NCBI GenBank assembly: GCA_964006375.1
Contig: OZ023267.1
Coordinates: forward strand, 87,425,406 to 87,489,405
Length of the DNA: 64,000 nucleotides
Reading direction: 5' to 3'
Source of the DNA: Tillus elongatus
Taxonomy: Eukaryota > Arthropoda > Insecta > Coleoptera > Cleridae
Positions 13,541 to 26,026 of this stretch are shown one piece after another (position 1 is the stretch's first letter; each line of letters starts with the position of its first letter). Made by a program: the position numbers and the translations under genes. Below the pieces are notes generated by a model, which searched no databases, was not told where the DNA came from, and worked only from the letters and a program-made list of their open reading frames with translations.

Positions 13541-15442
13541 CTAGTGGTATTTATACACGTGTTCTATATTAAAAATGCCTCTTATCTTATCATTACCTAT
13601 TTCTTTTAATTCGTAACTGTTTTGTGGCAACTCATTATTCACAATATATGGGCCTTCATTTCTAAATAAAAGTTTGTGACATATGTCCTTTCCCCCTTCT
13701 ACCTTTTTAAATGATTTCAGGACTACTAAATCTCCCCTTTTAAATCTCACCCTTTTTCTAATTCTATGTTGTTCTCTTCTTTTATATTTTTCTGCTTTTC
13801 TTTGGATTTTTCTTCTCAGATCTTCTTTAATTTGATCAAATGCATGTTTTTCTTCAGTTATCCATTTTCGAGGTGGTCTAGTTCCTTTCAGGATGAATAT
13901 TGGGCATTGCTCGGTATTCGTATTGGGATTATTGTTTAGGTAATCCTCTATTTTTGTTAATTGATCTACCCAATTTCGATGATCATCTTTACATAATAGT
14001 CTTAGAAACTTAATGACTTCGGCAATGTATTTTTCCGATGGATTTGCTGCTGGATGTCGGATGCTGGTAAAATTCAATTTTATATGCTTTTGTCTGGCGA
14101 TATTTTCGGCAATTTGCGCCTCAAAATGCCTAGCTATACACATGATGATTTCTTCCTCTCTCATTTTCGGATCTAGGTATTGTGCTATGTTGTATAAATT
14201 TAGGCAGTAGTGACTATAGTCGTCGCCCTGATTACTATCAAATTTACCGAAATACAACCTCTCTCTGAACAAACCTTGACTATGTTCACCCCAGTAAAAT
14301 TGTAAAAATTTTCGTTCAAAAATCGCGAATTCCGACATTTCGCTTTCTTTGGTGGAAAACCACAACAGCGGGTTTCCCGTTAGTCGGGCCCTTATTATAT
14401 TTTTCATATCGCTCACACTATGGATCAAATGCAGTTTGTCCTTGATCATTTGCACGAACACTTTGGGATGTAATTTGCCAACGTTCCCAGTGAATCTCAT
14501 ACTCGGGTCATTCCCCATTTTCATGTGGTCCATACTATAGCTTGGCATGACGATTGCTTTGGAAATATGCTGTTTAGTTTCATTTTGGATTTCCTCCTTT
14601 ATTTTTATTAATTGTTCAGCGGTTTCCTGTTCTACCCTGACCACATTTCGGTCCACCGACTTTACTAACGTTTCGACCTTTTTAATGTCGTACCTCCTCA
14701 TTGCGGTTTCTTCCCGTACTTTGTCATGGCATGCCTGAACTCCCGCATCCAGCTCCGTCTTGATCGTCTTGTGGCTTACTTGGCATGTTTTTTGTGTGGT
14801 TTTTACTTCATCGTCCAGCTGGTGTATTTTTATGAGGAAACTGGTTTCCATAGCTCTTTGTTTTTTGTTTACTTCTGTTAAAATCTCCGTTTTGTTTTGT
14901 TGTATATTTTCATACAATCTCCTAAAATTTTCATCCGTATGTTTAATATATTCTTTTTGTTGTTTTTCCAACTTGACAATATCTTGTTTAATTTCATTTT
15001 TGTGTTCTTCCAATTTGTTGTTGTTTTCTTCGAATTTATTATTTATGTCTTTTCTCAATTCGGAACTATTTTGTTGGTTTTACTTTTTGTCTTCTTCCAT
15101 TTTCTTGAACAAGACGGCGAATAACTTATCCATTTTTGATTCTTCCTCCTGTCCTTTTACTGTTTGCTCCAGAGGACTTTCTTTGACGGCGCTATTCTGC
15201 CCCTTTTCTTTTCCTATTATAAAGGTTTCATCGCCCTGATATTAGGTTTCTTCTTCTTCCTGTGATATGGTCCCTTCTTCCGAACTCGCTTTACGTCCCC
15301 TCCATTCCGTGAACTGCTTAGGTTTTTGTGGTTCTGGCTTTGCCATTTTCTCCGGATCTTCAGGTACGCTGATTATAGGTTCTTCAGATTCTGGCCCAAT
15401 TGGTTTATCACTTTCTAACTGTTCTTCCCCAGACATGTTCAA
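13541..15442 (-). pseudogene. gag-IN: gag fused in frame to integrase C-terminal half
   Basis: The largest open part (15,058-13,541) encodes 505 residues. Residues about 1-175 are coiled-coil-like and rich in Lys, Glu and Gln. The gag capsid core spans about residues 180-325, with LHPKVFVQMIKDK and LTGNPLLWFSTKE. Near residue 330 (about 14,070) it changes without a stop into the last third of an integrase, beginning KLNFTSIRHPAANPSEKY, and runs through a basic region to the terminal FNIEHVYKYH, which matches the end of the integrase at 8,960. Nucleocapsid, protease, RT, RNase H and the integrase zinc finger and first two catalytic Asp residues are therefore missing. Upstream in the same frame are an acidic N terminus from 15,442 and two TAA stops (near 15,240 and 15,080). 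The long clean fusion frame could still give a protein from an internal start. Confidence 0.8.
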
Positions 15443-16017
15443 GCTTGATTTATTTAATTTACTTGTGAATTTAAAATTTAATTGTCCCCCTTTCTAAGCT
15501 TTGACCCTTTAATTAATAATTTTGCTGCAATGTTATATTATACAGAATGTTTAACTTACAGGCCTGTATTATCCTTACTTTATTATTTAAATATAACGGG
15601 GACGAAATGCGAAGAAAGCTTTCATTAATTAACCCTTTTAAATACACCACCTATATTTATATTTCACAAAACAATTGGTTATATGTGCAATTTACTGTTT
15701 CATATTAAAATATCATACGGTATTAGAATTTTTGCTAATTTTCATTAAATTGGTTGAACTGATTTATTTTAACTTTACTGTATTTAAATGAGGCGTGCTA
15801 ATTTATTTAAAATTGATTTACTTTTAAATCCCTTGTGTTAAAATACTATTACGTTTTTATGAAAATTTGCTTTATTTTAACGTAATTAAAATTTTATTAA
15901 AATTTAACAGAAACCCTGTATTTGTGCCAATCATGTGCTATATTGCGAACAAATGTTTATTTTATTAAAATTTTTCTATGAAATTAAATTTATTTTTGGC
16001 ACAAAAAAATTTTTAAT
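15443..16017 (-). other. 5' leader of LTR element
   Basis: A/T-rich, untranslated stretch between primer binding site and gag start. No ORF or motif is recognised. Confidence 0.6.
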
Positions 16018-16037
16018 GCACCGCTGTTGGGAGCCAA
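16018..16037 (-). other. primer binding site
   Basis: On the element's strand, TTGGCTCCCAACAGCGGTGC begins 3 bases after the 5' LTR. The TGG matches a tRNA CCA end; I cannot assign the tRNA. Confidence 0.65.
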
Positions 16038-16040
16038 CTT

Positions 16041-17431
16041 TGCTATGGTATTTATTTTAGTATACCTGCAAATATTTATTTTAGAGCTGAGAACATATAT
16101 CTTAATCATCAGGTTGGGTTCATTATAATTACAGCTAGCTTCTATTAATTAAAATTCATTGATATGTGCTATTTAAATTCATTTATTGATTTTTACTTGA
16201 TCAAAAATTAAGTTCTCTTTGCACAGATGGATATACAACAATTTTACTGATTAATTATTAACGAACAACAATACTTCTGGTTAATTACAATCTGTTATAC
16301 ATTCCATTTAATTCATTACACAAATTTTACGGTGTCTAGGTGACACACATTAAATACAAACAGAAACATTTAAAGCATTCATTACATAAACATAAATTGA
16401 AAAATCCTATTAAAACATTCAGGTAACATTATAAATAATTACACAATTACCGGTTAAACATTGATATAACATAAGCAATATACATCGACAATGCTACAGA
16501 GATCACAGTCTCTTTCTGTTTATTTCAAGCAAATTTTTGCTTATTGAAATTTATTGGCACTCAATCTTTAATTGGTGCTGTTAAAATGGTGAAATTCAAA
16601 CCGCACTGATCAATTTAGGAAAAGAAAACACTTACTGAAACATTTTCCATTGGATTCTATATTGTTTTTCTATTATTACTGTCCATTATTAATTATTCTT
16701 ATTTTTCTAATTTGTCCATGCCATATTTTACTGCCCATTTATTGATTATTAATGGATTTAATTTATTAACATGTTGATATATTCCATATTCGTAGCACTC
16801 TGGAGTTTTTTATAATCCCCCTTCGATGCACTCTGGAATCTCTTATGTCCACTTACATAATGATGACGATGATCACATGATCTGGTGAAATGATGCCGAT
16901 GAATTCACTTGATGAAAAGACCTCCGGACACTCCCGGACTCTTGCTTTTATTCAATTTCTTACAGGTGAAAAAACGCTATTGTTCATCAAACCACCTGTG
17001 TTTGAGCTTTCGGTCAAACCTTTAGTGTCTTTTCACGTTTTTTTCTTGCGCGCACATATACCTTAATACTACATAAAGTTTTGTTTTTACAAATGACTTC
17101 TGCTCTTTTAATACATCGAGCCTTTAGGTAGCTTGGTCATACCTATTTTTACACACAATAAATCAACAGAATTGCATTTATTAGCTACAATCTCATTCTC
17201 CCTACAAAAACTGAAGCATTGTTCTTGGTTTTTTACGGATATTTCTAGAATATATATTTTTTTATTACTCTAATGAAACTTAACATCGAGGGTTGCTACA
17301 TGGGTCACTGACATTCATGTCGGGCGTTGACATCTCATGCTACACTCTTTCGTTGCTACATTAGGGTGTATACATTTTCCGTGTTCCCATTAAAATTTCG
17401 TAATCTTTTCTATTATTTGCTATCTATAGCA
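16041..17431 (-). repeat. 5' LTR
   Basis: 1,391 bp, direct repeat of 10,902-12,322. Promoter and polyadenylation signals should lie here but none is unambiguous by eye. Confidence 0.9.
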
Positions 17432-17444
17432 ATATTTATTTATT

Positions 17445-17452
<8 letters not shown>

Positions 17453-17524
<72 letters not shown>
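17453..17524. repeat. (TA)n microsatellite, right half
   Basis: Second half of the TA array split by the LTR element. In the duplicated copy the array is continuous at 25,938-26,017. Confidence 0.9.
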
Positions 17525-17529
<5 letters not shown>

Positions 17530-17545
17530 TATAAATTGAAAATAA

Positions 17546-18228
17546 CCCCGGGTCCTAATTTGCGCTTATTTGAAGATTTTTTTTCAAAAATCAAAAATCG
17601 TGATCCTCTCATTTGTGAATTTATTTTTAAAGAAAATTCACTAAAACAAGTTTAAAGACACAATCGTTAGCTGCATAAATCAGTGTGACTAATAGTAGTT
17701 TTTTTCATTTTTATTGTTTATTACTTTTTTCAAGTTGAATTAAAACTCGCTTTATATTAAGTGTTTAAAACCATTGTATTTTTCTTATGTAAATTTAAAA
17801 AATGTTTTCCGTGTTGTAGCCTTAATAATGGAGTAAATTATCGCGAAATCTCTGCAATTTAATAAAGAGTTTTTAATTACTACAGTCCCTAAACAGGGCA
17901 AATCAATTTTGAAAAATAATTAACAAATGTTAACTTTTATAAAGATTTTTTTAAATGACAAATTTATAATTTAATCCCGCATATTTCAAACAAAACAGCA
18001 TTTTAAAAAGGTGTCTATACCATGATAAATATGTAAAATCGGAGCCATTACGCCAACATTATTTTCTGGAATACCATGTTATCAGAGATGCAGAAGTCAT
18101 TTTATTCCCTTTTTAGTGAATTTTCGTAGAAAAAATTCACTAATGGGGAGATCCCGACTTTTGAATTTTGAAAAATTTTTTACAAACGAGCGCGAACTAG
18201 GACCTCTAGAACCCATATCCGGGGTCAG
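17546..18228. mobile_element. MITE-like element with long imperfect TIRs (copy A)
   Basis: The left end (about 17,546-17,640) and right end (about 18,112-18,228) are imperfect inverted repeats: CCCCGG, then CCTAATTTGCGC, a Phe/Lys-codon-like A/T tract, and GAAAATTCAC. No transposase lies between, so this is a non-autonomous element of roughly 680 bp. A duplicated copy is at 26,027-26,690. Single ends of the same family occur near 39,026 and 39,592. Confidence 0.6.
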
Positions 18229-18239
18229 TTTTAATTTTT

Positions 18240-18413
18240 TAATATCTTTTTTATTTCTTGAGATAAAAAAATTTTTCGAATGAAAACTCAAAATTTTCCC
18301 GGAAAACCTCGTCGAATTTTTCTGGTAAACGAACTTATTCAAGCCACTTACAAAAGGAAGGTACATGCCAAATTTGATCAAAATCGGCCCATGATTTTTG
18401 AGTTATCGGTGTG

Positions 18414-18500
<87 letters not shown>

Positions 18501-18640
18501 GGCATGTACCTTCCTTTTGTAAGTGGCTTGGATAAGTTCGTTCACCAGAAAAATTCGACGAGGTTTTCCGGGAAAATTTTGAGTTTTCATTCGAAACAAA
18601 TTTTTATCTCAAAAAATAAAAAAGATAATCAAATTTGGTA
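18240..18640. repeat. fold-back repeat centred on (TA)n (copy A)
   Basis: About 135-bp arms (roughly 18,245-18,380 and 18,495-18,635) are reverse complements that share GGCATGTACCTTCCTTTTGT and TTTTCCCGGAAAA-like stretches. They enclose a TA array at 18,421-18,496, so the region can form a long hairpin. Confidence 0.8.
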
Positions 18641-19959
18641 GGTAGATCTACGATATAAAAAGTAAACTATACAATAAGATTTATATTTCTATGTTACAAG
18701 AAAAAAAAGTTATAATAAAATATTTGATGCCAGATTATTTCGATGAAAATTCACTACCATAACGCACTTGCTGCGTCCAGACTTTTTTAATGTTTATCAG
18801 ATCTTAGCTGGTATCTTTTATGATACCTTGAACCATTGTTATAAAATTTTGCTTGTGTGAAAATAAACCACATAATTAGCTATGACGAATCTATAAAATT
18901 AGTCACGTTGATTAATTGTGAAATGTTTTTTATTGTTAAAAACATTTTTATGTAAATCAACCAGCCATTTGTTTAAGAATTTTAACACAAGACATCTTCT
19001 CTTTAGGTTGTGGAACCATATATTTCCACAGTTATTTACAATTCAGCATCTTATAACAAAACACAAAACTACGGTAGTACCGAATTTAAGTTTAATTTTT
19101 TACAACCAATAACTAAACACAATTGTGTTATCGATTTTGTGCCAAGGCATCAAGGTAAAAAAGTTGGCAGTTGAAAGTAATACGTAGGATCAGTGCATAC
19201 AGCAGTTATAAGCGGTTGATTAACTTGTGACTGTTTCTCTCGGGGGAGTTTTACATTTTTAAACTCTTAAGGGGTTGTCTTATTGATTTTGGTAATACAA
19301 ACATTTTTCGGTTCTGTAAGCGTGTATTAAACAGTTTATGACACCAACTCTATATTTTTTTACAAACCACAACAGATAGATGATATTCATTAATACGTAT
19401 ATGAAACATCGGTTACTAATGGCTTAGTAATTATTATTATGAAAAACAATTTTCACCAACACTATTCGAGCAATTTACCTACTCTATAACTCATGACTAC
19501 AATTTCTTTGTGAACAAAATTAATACATTAATCCAAAAGCTTTTAGTAGGGCGATAAATAACTAGTACTAGTTACAATCTCAGTAATGTAGTAAGTACAA
19601 ACAACTAGTGATGAAATTTCATTAAAATAGCTTTGCTATTTCAAAGGTTTCATAGTTTATCCAAAAAAATAAATAATCGGAAAAAGTTTCGGGCTGGCTA
19701 ATGAACTTATCTTAGCTATTTACACAAGGAATGTGCCTCTTAAATCATAAATTTGGTATTTTTCCATAGTTAAACAGTTGGAGCGGTTTGTCAGTCAACC
19801 CAACCAAACCGCGTTTCTAAAATATAGGACGGTTTTTCCCACGCAGTATTATATCTTTGGAACTGATTAAGTTATTTTTATGAAATTGAGTGCGCATATT
19901 GTTTTCGTAGAGGCTTTACTACGCCCCAAAACTGAAGATATAAGTGCAATGTCATAGCG
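18641..19959. other. no gene seen (duplicated at 27,166-28,489)
   Basis: A/T-rich unique-looking filler. One notable piece near 18,740-18,785 (ATGAAAATTCACTACCATAA, then CGCACTTGCTGCGTCC) recurs inverted near 38,285-38,325 and, diverged, near 62,170, so it is the end of a dispersed repeat. Confidence 0.5.
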
Positions 19960-21470
19960 ACATGTTAGCAATTGAAGTAGCAGTGGTGGGGAGGCCAACG
20001 CCAAGCAAGTAGGCCACAATTGGCACTTTTTGACAAACCCAGCAACCTAGCAACCATGATCTACACTTCCTCGGTTCCGTCGCCAAACCGCCTCGACCTC
20101 GAAATGAAGGCGGTGACGGTCTTCATGGACGATACTTACCCGATTCCTCTGCAAAGTCCTCGACTCGACCAATTCTGCTTGAAGACACCCAAAAGCCTCG
20201 CATTCACACAGGTAATGGTAAAACGTTTCTTCATCCTCGCCGCATTCCCTGGCAAATGTGGGATCTCTCTCTACGCCTATCAATGTAAGGTGTCTTCTAA
20301 GTGCGCAGTGGCCTGTCAGCACCCCAAGGATGCGGCGAAGCGTAGGTCGACTCCTACCGAGTAGTTCGACTGTTTTATCTCTGTCCGGCCCCTCCACGAA
20401 GTCCCTCGTCTGCCTGCAGCCAGCAACCGACTCCCCAGTGCCTCTCCATGGCCTCCTCAGTCCACCTGTCTAAGGCGACAGAGATAGTCTTCATACTTAC
20501 GCCTATCGCAGGCTTCGGGCCACAAAACGGCCGCCGGGAACCAAGCCTTGCGAGATCCTTCGCTATCTCATTCCCCGCTACGCCACAGTGTCCCGGAACC
20601 CACACCAGTTTCACCGCCTTTGCCCTGGCTACTCCGTTAAGGGCGTCAGCGCACTCCTGAACCAGTGTTCACCTGATTATGGCCGCGCAGACTGCCCGGA
20701 GGACCGCCTGGCTATCCGAGCAAATGTATACACATTTCTCGGGGCTCAACCTCACATCCTGTCTATTGGCCACAGACAGGATAGCGTACACCTCCGTTTC
20801 GAATGCCGTGGTATATGCGCCCAGAGCATAACTCTTGCGCACCCCCAGGCCCTTGATATATAATCCTGCACCGGGGGATTGTTGATCCTTCAGCCGCGAT
20901 CCGTGGGTAAAACAGACCAGACTTGCGGGCTGAAATGTAACCTCATTTTGCCTCCACTGATGCCGACTGGGGATCCTGAGGGTATATGGCCTAGTCAATC
21001 TAATATCGTCCTCTGCATTCCGTACCTTAATGGCGGAAATCTCAATTTCCGTTTCCACCTCCTTGGCGACTCTTGCATGTCCTATTATTGCTCCGTCTCC
21101 GCACCAGTTTCCAGAGTCTCGCATTCTAAGATGCGACGCCAGAGCCTCCCTTCTGATACAGATGGGAAGCGGTGGCAGCATCAGCAAGACCTCTAGTGTG
21201 GCTGAGAGTGTCGTCCTCATAGCGCCTGTGATACTCAGGATTGCTAGCTTTTGAAGTTTGGTCAGCTTCCTGGTTGTGGTTTGGTTCACACCACACCACC
21301 AGACCAACGCCCCATAGAGGATCTTCGGCCTGACGATCGCAGTGTAAATCCAATGAAGCATCCGTGGGTTAAGTCCCCAGGTCCTGCCTATCACTCTACG
21401 CAGCTGCCAGAGGGTTGCTACTCCCTTCCTCACTACTCGTTCTATTTGCGACCCCCATGTTAATATTACT
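19960..21470 (-). pseudogene. I-like LINE ORF2: RT end, RNase H and C-terminal tail (copy A)
   Basis: The minus-strand piece 21,433-20,669 carries the end of a LINE RT (LHWIYTAIVRPKILYGALVWW, then LQKLAILSITGAMRTT) followed by the start of RNase H. RNase H then shows ETEVYAIL and CSDSQAVLRAV, and continues in another frame (20,614-20,375) with VWVPGHCGVAGNEIAKDLAR. A C-terminal tail with a Cys-rich CGEDEETFYHYLCEC knuckle lies at 20,397-20,047. RT plus RNase H and this tail are typical of I/LOA-type LINEs. The first catalytic Asp of RNase H is His (FTHGS), a change shared with copy B. Frameshifts near 20,640 and 20,390 make it inactive. Confidence 0.85.
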
Positions 21471-22815
21471 CACCTTATACTCTAGGACAGCTGCTGTGGC
21501 GTTCCTGGGCCCGAGCTATGGCAGCAACATCATGTCCAGATCCCTCAACGCCAGTATGCATGTCCTAGGTTGTTCTTCCTCTGCTTCGCCAATGTTGAAG
21601 CCGATTTCTTCAAGCCCTCTCACTTGCTTCTTGTACACATAAGTCTCTTGGATCAACACAACGCAGCCTGGACCGCCGGCGAGGAGCATTACCAGCTCCC
21701 CAGTGGCATCCCGGCTATGTTGGAAGTTGAATTGGCCCACACGCAGCTGCCCCGGACCAGCCGTTGAGGAGGCAACTCAAGACTCGCCATCCTCGGCGGT
21801 CACCAAGAACCACCCTGGATCAACTATCCCCGAGTTACGGAAGCGGAGCTGCAACGCCCCGTCGAATGCCGACATCGCGTCCAACATGCCCGCCACCTAC
21901 CTCCTCCTAATTGGCTCGGCCTCTTCTGCCAGGACTTTGCCATCCCCCCGGTTGGAGGTGATGACCACCTGCATATCCCTCCTACCCGCCGGATCGGCGT
22001 TCCCGAGGGATCAGGCCACGCCTCAGCAGCCGAGGTCGCGGCAGCGTCTCCCACTCGCAAGAGTGGGGACACATTAGCTGCTTCCCCCCAGCGGCCGGCG
22101 CACACCCACGGCTAACCCTCTTGGCCTGCCGCTCCGGCGGTGTTTCCTTTTCCGCCCTTAGGCGCTTTGCATAAGCGCCCACAGCTGACTTGGGCCAGCC
22201 TGGCGGCCCCGACAATGGAGAACCGGATGGTCCTTCCTGACTCAGTGGCCGCTTGTCAAGCTTTCGTCTCTGTGGGCGCGGCTGCGCCTTACCCATGTTT
22301 TGCTTCTCTGCCGACCGCCCGGAGGGCGCCGCAAAGGTAGAGCTCCCCGTGGCAGCAGGGTCCCCGACGGAACCGTACGGTTCCACCCCGGACCCCACGC
22401 CGGGAGAGCGGAGGAGCGTTTCCTCTAGTTCCCTGCTGGAACTACTTGGAGAGACAAGGATCTCTCTACCTTCTACCTCCTCAATGGTTTTTGGCACGTT
22501 ACCATTTTCTTCTTTTTTTTTGCTTCTCTTCATGGTTGCTAAGTATTTTAAGTGTGAGAGGTTGTGCTTGTGGTTTGGTGAGCGTATATGTACGGGAGAT
22601 CACGCCACCGCGCCTCAGCGCTTCGTCGATGATGAGACTTGATTCCGTTAGGTGCGGCTCAGCAGCCACGCCGTAGCGACCCGAAACGTGCAGCTAACCC
22701 CCTGTTCCCGCTTATGACACAATCGATCATTTTTCGAATGGCTGATAGGGCAGCCCCCTACGCCGGCCAAGGCAAGGGTGGGCACATGTACTGTCCAAAT
22801 GGCGCCAGGTACCAG
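21471..22815 (-). pseudogene. I-like LINE 5' part: ORF1 and endonuclease start
   Basis: Markedly GC-richer than its surroundings. ORF1 starts at 22,533 (MKRSKKKEENGNVPK) and is Pro, Arg and Ser-rich, like LINE gag-type ORF1 proteins; it stays open to 21,982 and continues in other frames to about 21,824. ORF2 begins near 21,740, with FNFQHSRDATGEL and VVLIQETYVYKK marking the N terminus of an apurinic-type endonuclease. Most of the endonuclease and RT are deleted between about 21,516 and 21,440. The sequence from 22,534 to about 22,815 looks like the 5' UTR. Same strand and order as the RT piece, so this is one internally deleted LINE. Confidence 0.7.
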
Positions 22816-23053
22816 AAAACACAGTTACATAATTGATACGTCTAAATTACAGCACATAAGGTTCTATCAAAATTGCAGTTATGTAACATGTAGGGTACAT
22901 GTAACCTACTTGTAATGTGAAATGTTCTTTTCAGTGTTTCTTTCTATGTGCCATAAATGTTATGTAACACTGCTCTATGTATAGCGCAAGAATTATAAAA
23001 ACACTTGAAAATAGTTAAATAAATTCGTATATTATTTATATAAAATATAAATA

Positions 23054-24080
23054 CAATTGACGATGAGAAATATTTAATTACGAATAACTTGGCATATAAA
23101 GTCATCGAACACTTACATAAAGAAAACTGTCATATGGGTGCTAGAAAACTATGGCTGACATTTCGCGAAAATTATATTACCATAAACGACTACAAAGTAG
23201 TTAAGAAAATAATGAGAAAATGTGCCACGTCAGTTTGGAAAATGGAAGAATCTGAGGTATCAAAATAGCCCTAAATCAATCATAGCAAGGGAACCATTGG
23301 AGATTATAGGCATATATTTCTTATCTGACCTAATGCCTAGCTATCAAGGCAACAAGCACATATTAGTCGTAGTAGATCTATTTTTGAAATTTGTGAAGTT
23401 ATATCCATGTGTAAGAACAAACGTTAAATGTGTCTGTGATTCACTAGGAAATTATTTTCAAATCGTAGGCAGTCCAAAGTTCTGTATTGTTGATAATGGA
23501 ACATGTTTTTGGAAACGCTTTAAAAGATTTTGTCAACAAAAGCAAGTGACATTGCGATTTACAAATATTCGTCATCCACAATCAAACATTTCTGAGAGAT
23601 ATATACAAGAAATTAACAAATATTTGAGGATAGTGGTAAACAGCGATCACCGAGAGTGGTCAGATAAGCTAAGTACAATAGAGGAATTACTTAACAATAG
23701 TCCACATACGATGACTGGGCAATCGCCGATTTATCTATTCAAAGGTATCATGCCTGAAAGAAAATGGCTCAAACAAAGTATCAAAACCTACGAAAAAGTA
23801 GTAGAAATGGTCAATAAATTAAATATGAGAAGAGCAGAAAAAAAATGTTTTTGAAGAAGATATCTAAGAAATCGACATTTAAAAGAGGAGACTTAGTGAT
23901 CATTCATTGCGAACCTCGGACTATAAGAAAAATATCAGTGCCAAAGTAATGATGCCATTTGAGGGTCCATTCGAGATCACAACCGAAAACCCAGTTAGTA
24001 GTTGTGAAATCAAAGACCCAATCACAGGAAAAATCAGAAGAATTTTCAATATACAAAATGTATTCCACTTTTACCAATGA
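23054..24080 (+). pseudogene. gypsy integrase, copy B
   Basis: Duplicate of 7,954-8,961. The core is open for 210 codons from 23,222 and includes the part deleted in copy A, with the second catalytic region CIVDNGTCFWKRF and the Glu region SERYIQEINKYL. The first catalytic Asp, present in copy A, is Tyr here (GIYFLSDL), and the CATCQ zinc-finger end has lost a base. The C-terminal domain again changes frame near 23,850. Each copy is thus broken in a different way. Confidence 0.85.
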
Positions 24081-25937
24081 CAATGAAAATAAAATAACCG
24101 CACGTATGTGAATTTTGCTTACATTGCTTTCGAGAATCGAAATAATGCATGCAAAATTGGGGGGTGTTGTGCTGGGAAATTGCACATTATAAACGATTCG
24201 CACATCAGATTGTACATAATACAGATCGTAAATAAATTTCCCTATAACAAAAAAAGATAACCTGTATAGAAAGTTAGTTGATGATGTTAAACTCCTATTA
24301 TTTGTTGAAATATGTAACTGCTCAAATATAGGTATATTGGGGGGGTTATCTTAGCAATGTTTGTTGCAATAACTTGACCACAGGTCAGTAGTAAGTACAA
24401 TACTTACAGTTTGCACGTGATGTATATGGGCTCTTGGTAAATTGTGTACATATCCATATTGTTTGACATTTTTCTTTACACTAAAACATAAAATAAATTA
24501 AAAACATTAATATACAAGCATATTCTCTATTATTGTTAGTCAGAGTTAGTTGGATTAGCAATGACAGGTATAAAAAGCCATGGTTTATTAAAATAATCAT
24601 TAATGAAAAATTTGAGATTTATAACTTTAATAATTTTGGATATTATCTCAGTAAGAGGGTAAATGAGCCGAATATCTATATGCAAATAGCTTAAATTTTT
24701 AATCATGTCAGTAAAACCAAAGAATTATGCTCTAAAACAATATTTACCTTGATATAAGTTAGAATAAGATCTCATAAAAAACACTTTGTATATACTATAT
24801 GAGAAAGTGTTTTTATTTAAGCCAGGGCCTAAAGTTTATCAAAGACTAAGTGTTTTATGTTGTGTGACTCTTAATCAAGAATTGCAGCAGTTAAAAGTGT
24901 TTTCGTTTGTAAATTTAGTAATATTTATTGTCTAGAAGTAAGGTTATGCCAAATGTAATTTATAATAATAGGGATGTAAATTATAAGATTTGAACTTAGC
25001 CTGCTTTCCAAAGATGCACAGCTGTCAAAAAGGTATTAATTAATTCGAGAGATTGCTTTGACAAAAGAGGATATCAGGTTCCAGAAGAAAATTGGAGGCG
25101 ATTTCCAGACTTCGAAGGAGTTGTTAATTATTAGGACGCCAAAACAATCATCATATTTTCCTTCACAAAGAATTTGAATATTTTGAAGTATATTGTGTGT
25201 AAAACCAGATGAAATATGTCCTGTAAGCAATGGAACGAATTAGATGCATGTTTTCAGTAAGAAATAGACAGAGGATACAGTAATATATAAAGAATAACCA
25301 CGTCCAGACTTACCTAGAAATCCAGCATGGAAATAAGGTATTTGAAAATCCATTTATTTATTCAAATCAGACCTAGGGAAAGGAATCTCAAGCATTAAAG
25401 ACAGGAAATACTGTCAACGTCTGTCTCTCTATAAGAAATACGTGGGAAAGTTGAAATTTTATCATATATAAAGAAATCCAATTTACATTCACACTATAGT
25501 TAAAAGGTGTGAACCAGAGAGGGTGCGAGTAGTCTCCAATTCAAAGCATAAAGCTTATTAGCTAATAAGCTTGTTGTCTCCTTGCGGCCTTGCCCTTAAC
25601 CTTTCTCCTTGTACAGTATACAGAAATGACGTGTTAAAAATCCTGTTATAAATAATATGACTCCTGGACTACGGATGCTCCCGCAGGTGATTTCTTTGCC
25701 TCCGTGGCGATTTTGGTTGTTGCCCTCGAATTGAGGGTCCTCCGAATGATGTTGCAAATGTGCACTGGTTGCCTGTTGTGACTCCGTGTATTGTTGCTTC
25801 TTCATCCAGAGTGTTCCCATCATCACCTGGCTATACCGTACTGATAATAGCTACTAAGCTTGAAACACGTGTATGCGGTTGTCTCCTTGCCGCCTTGCCC
25901 TTTATCTTTCTCCTTGTATGTATATATGTATATGTAT
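24081..25937. other. duplicate of gypsy 3' flank (copy B), no gene
   Basis: It follows 8,962-10,798 closely, with scattered substitutions and small indels, including a missing piece around 24,246 and around the 22-bp palindrome (25,553-25,573). No coding support. Confidence 0.7.
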
Positions 25938-25938
25938 A

Positions 25939-26017
<79 letters not shown>
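25938..26017. repeat. (TA)n microsatellite (empty site of LTR element)
   Basis: Uninterrupted array in copy B at the position where copy A carries the LTR element. Confidence 0.9.
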
Positions 26018-26021
<4 letters not shown>

Positions 26022-26026
26022 GAAAT

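Noticed and set aside
14760..15239. 159-codon plus-strand ORF
   Set aside because: Antisense shadow of the Lys/Glu-rich gag coding sequence.
20020..22642. Many plus-strand ORFs of 60-130 codons over the LINE
   Set aside because: Antisense shadows in GC-rich LINE sequence; the minus-strand frames carry the RT, RNase H and ORF1 motifs.
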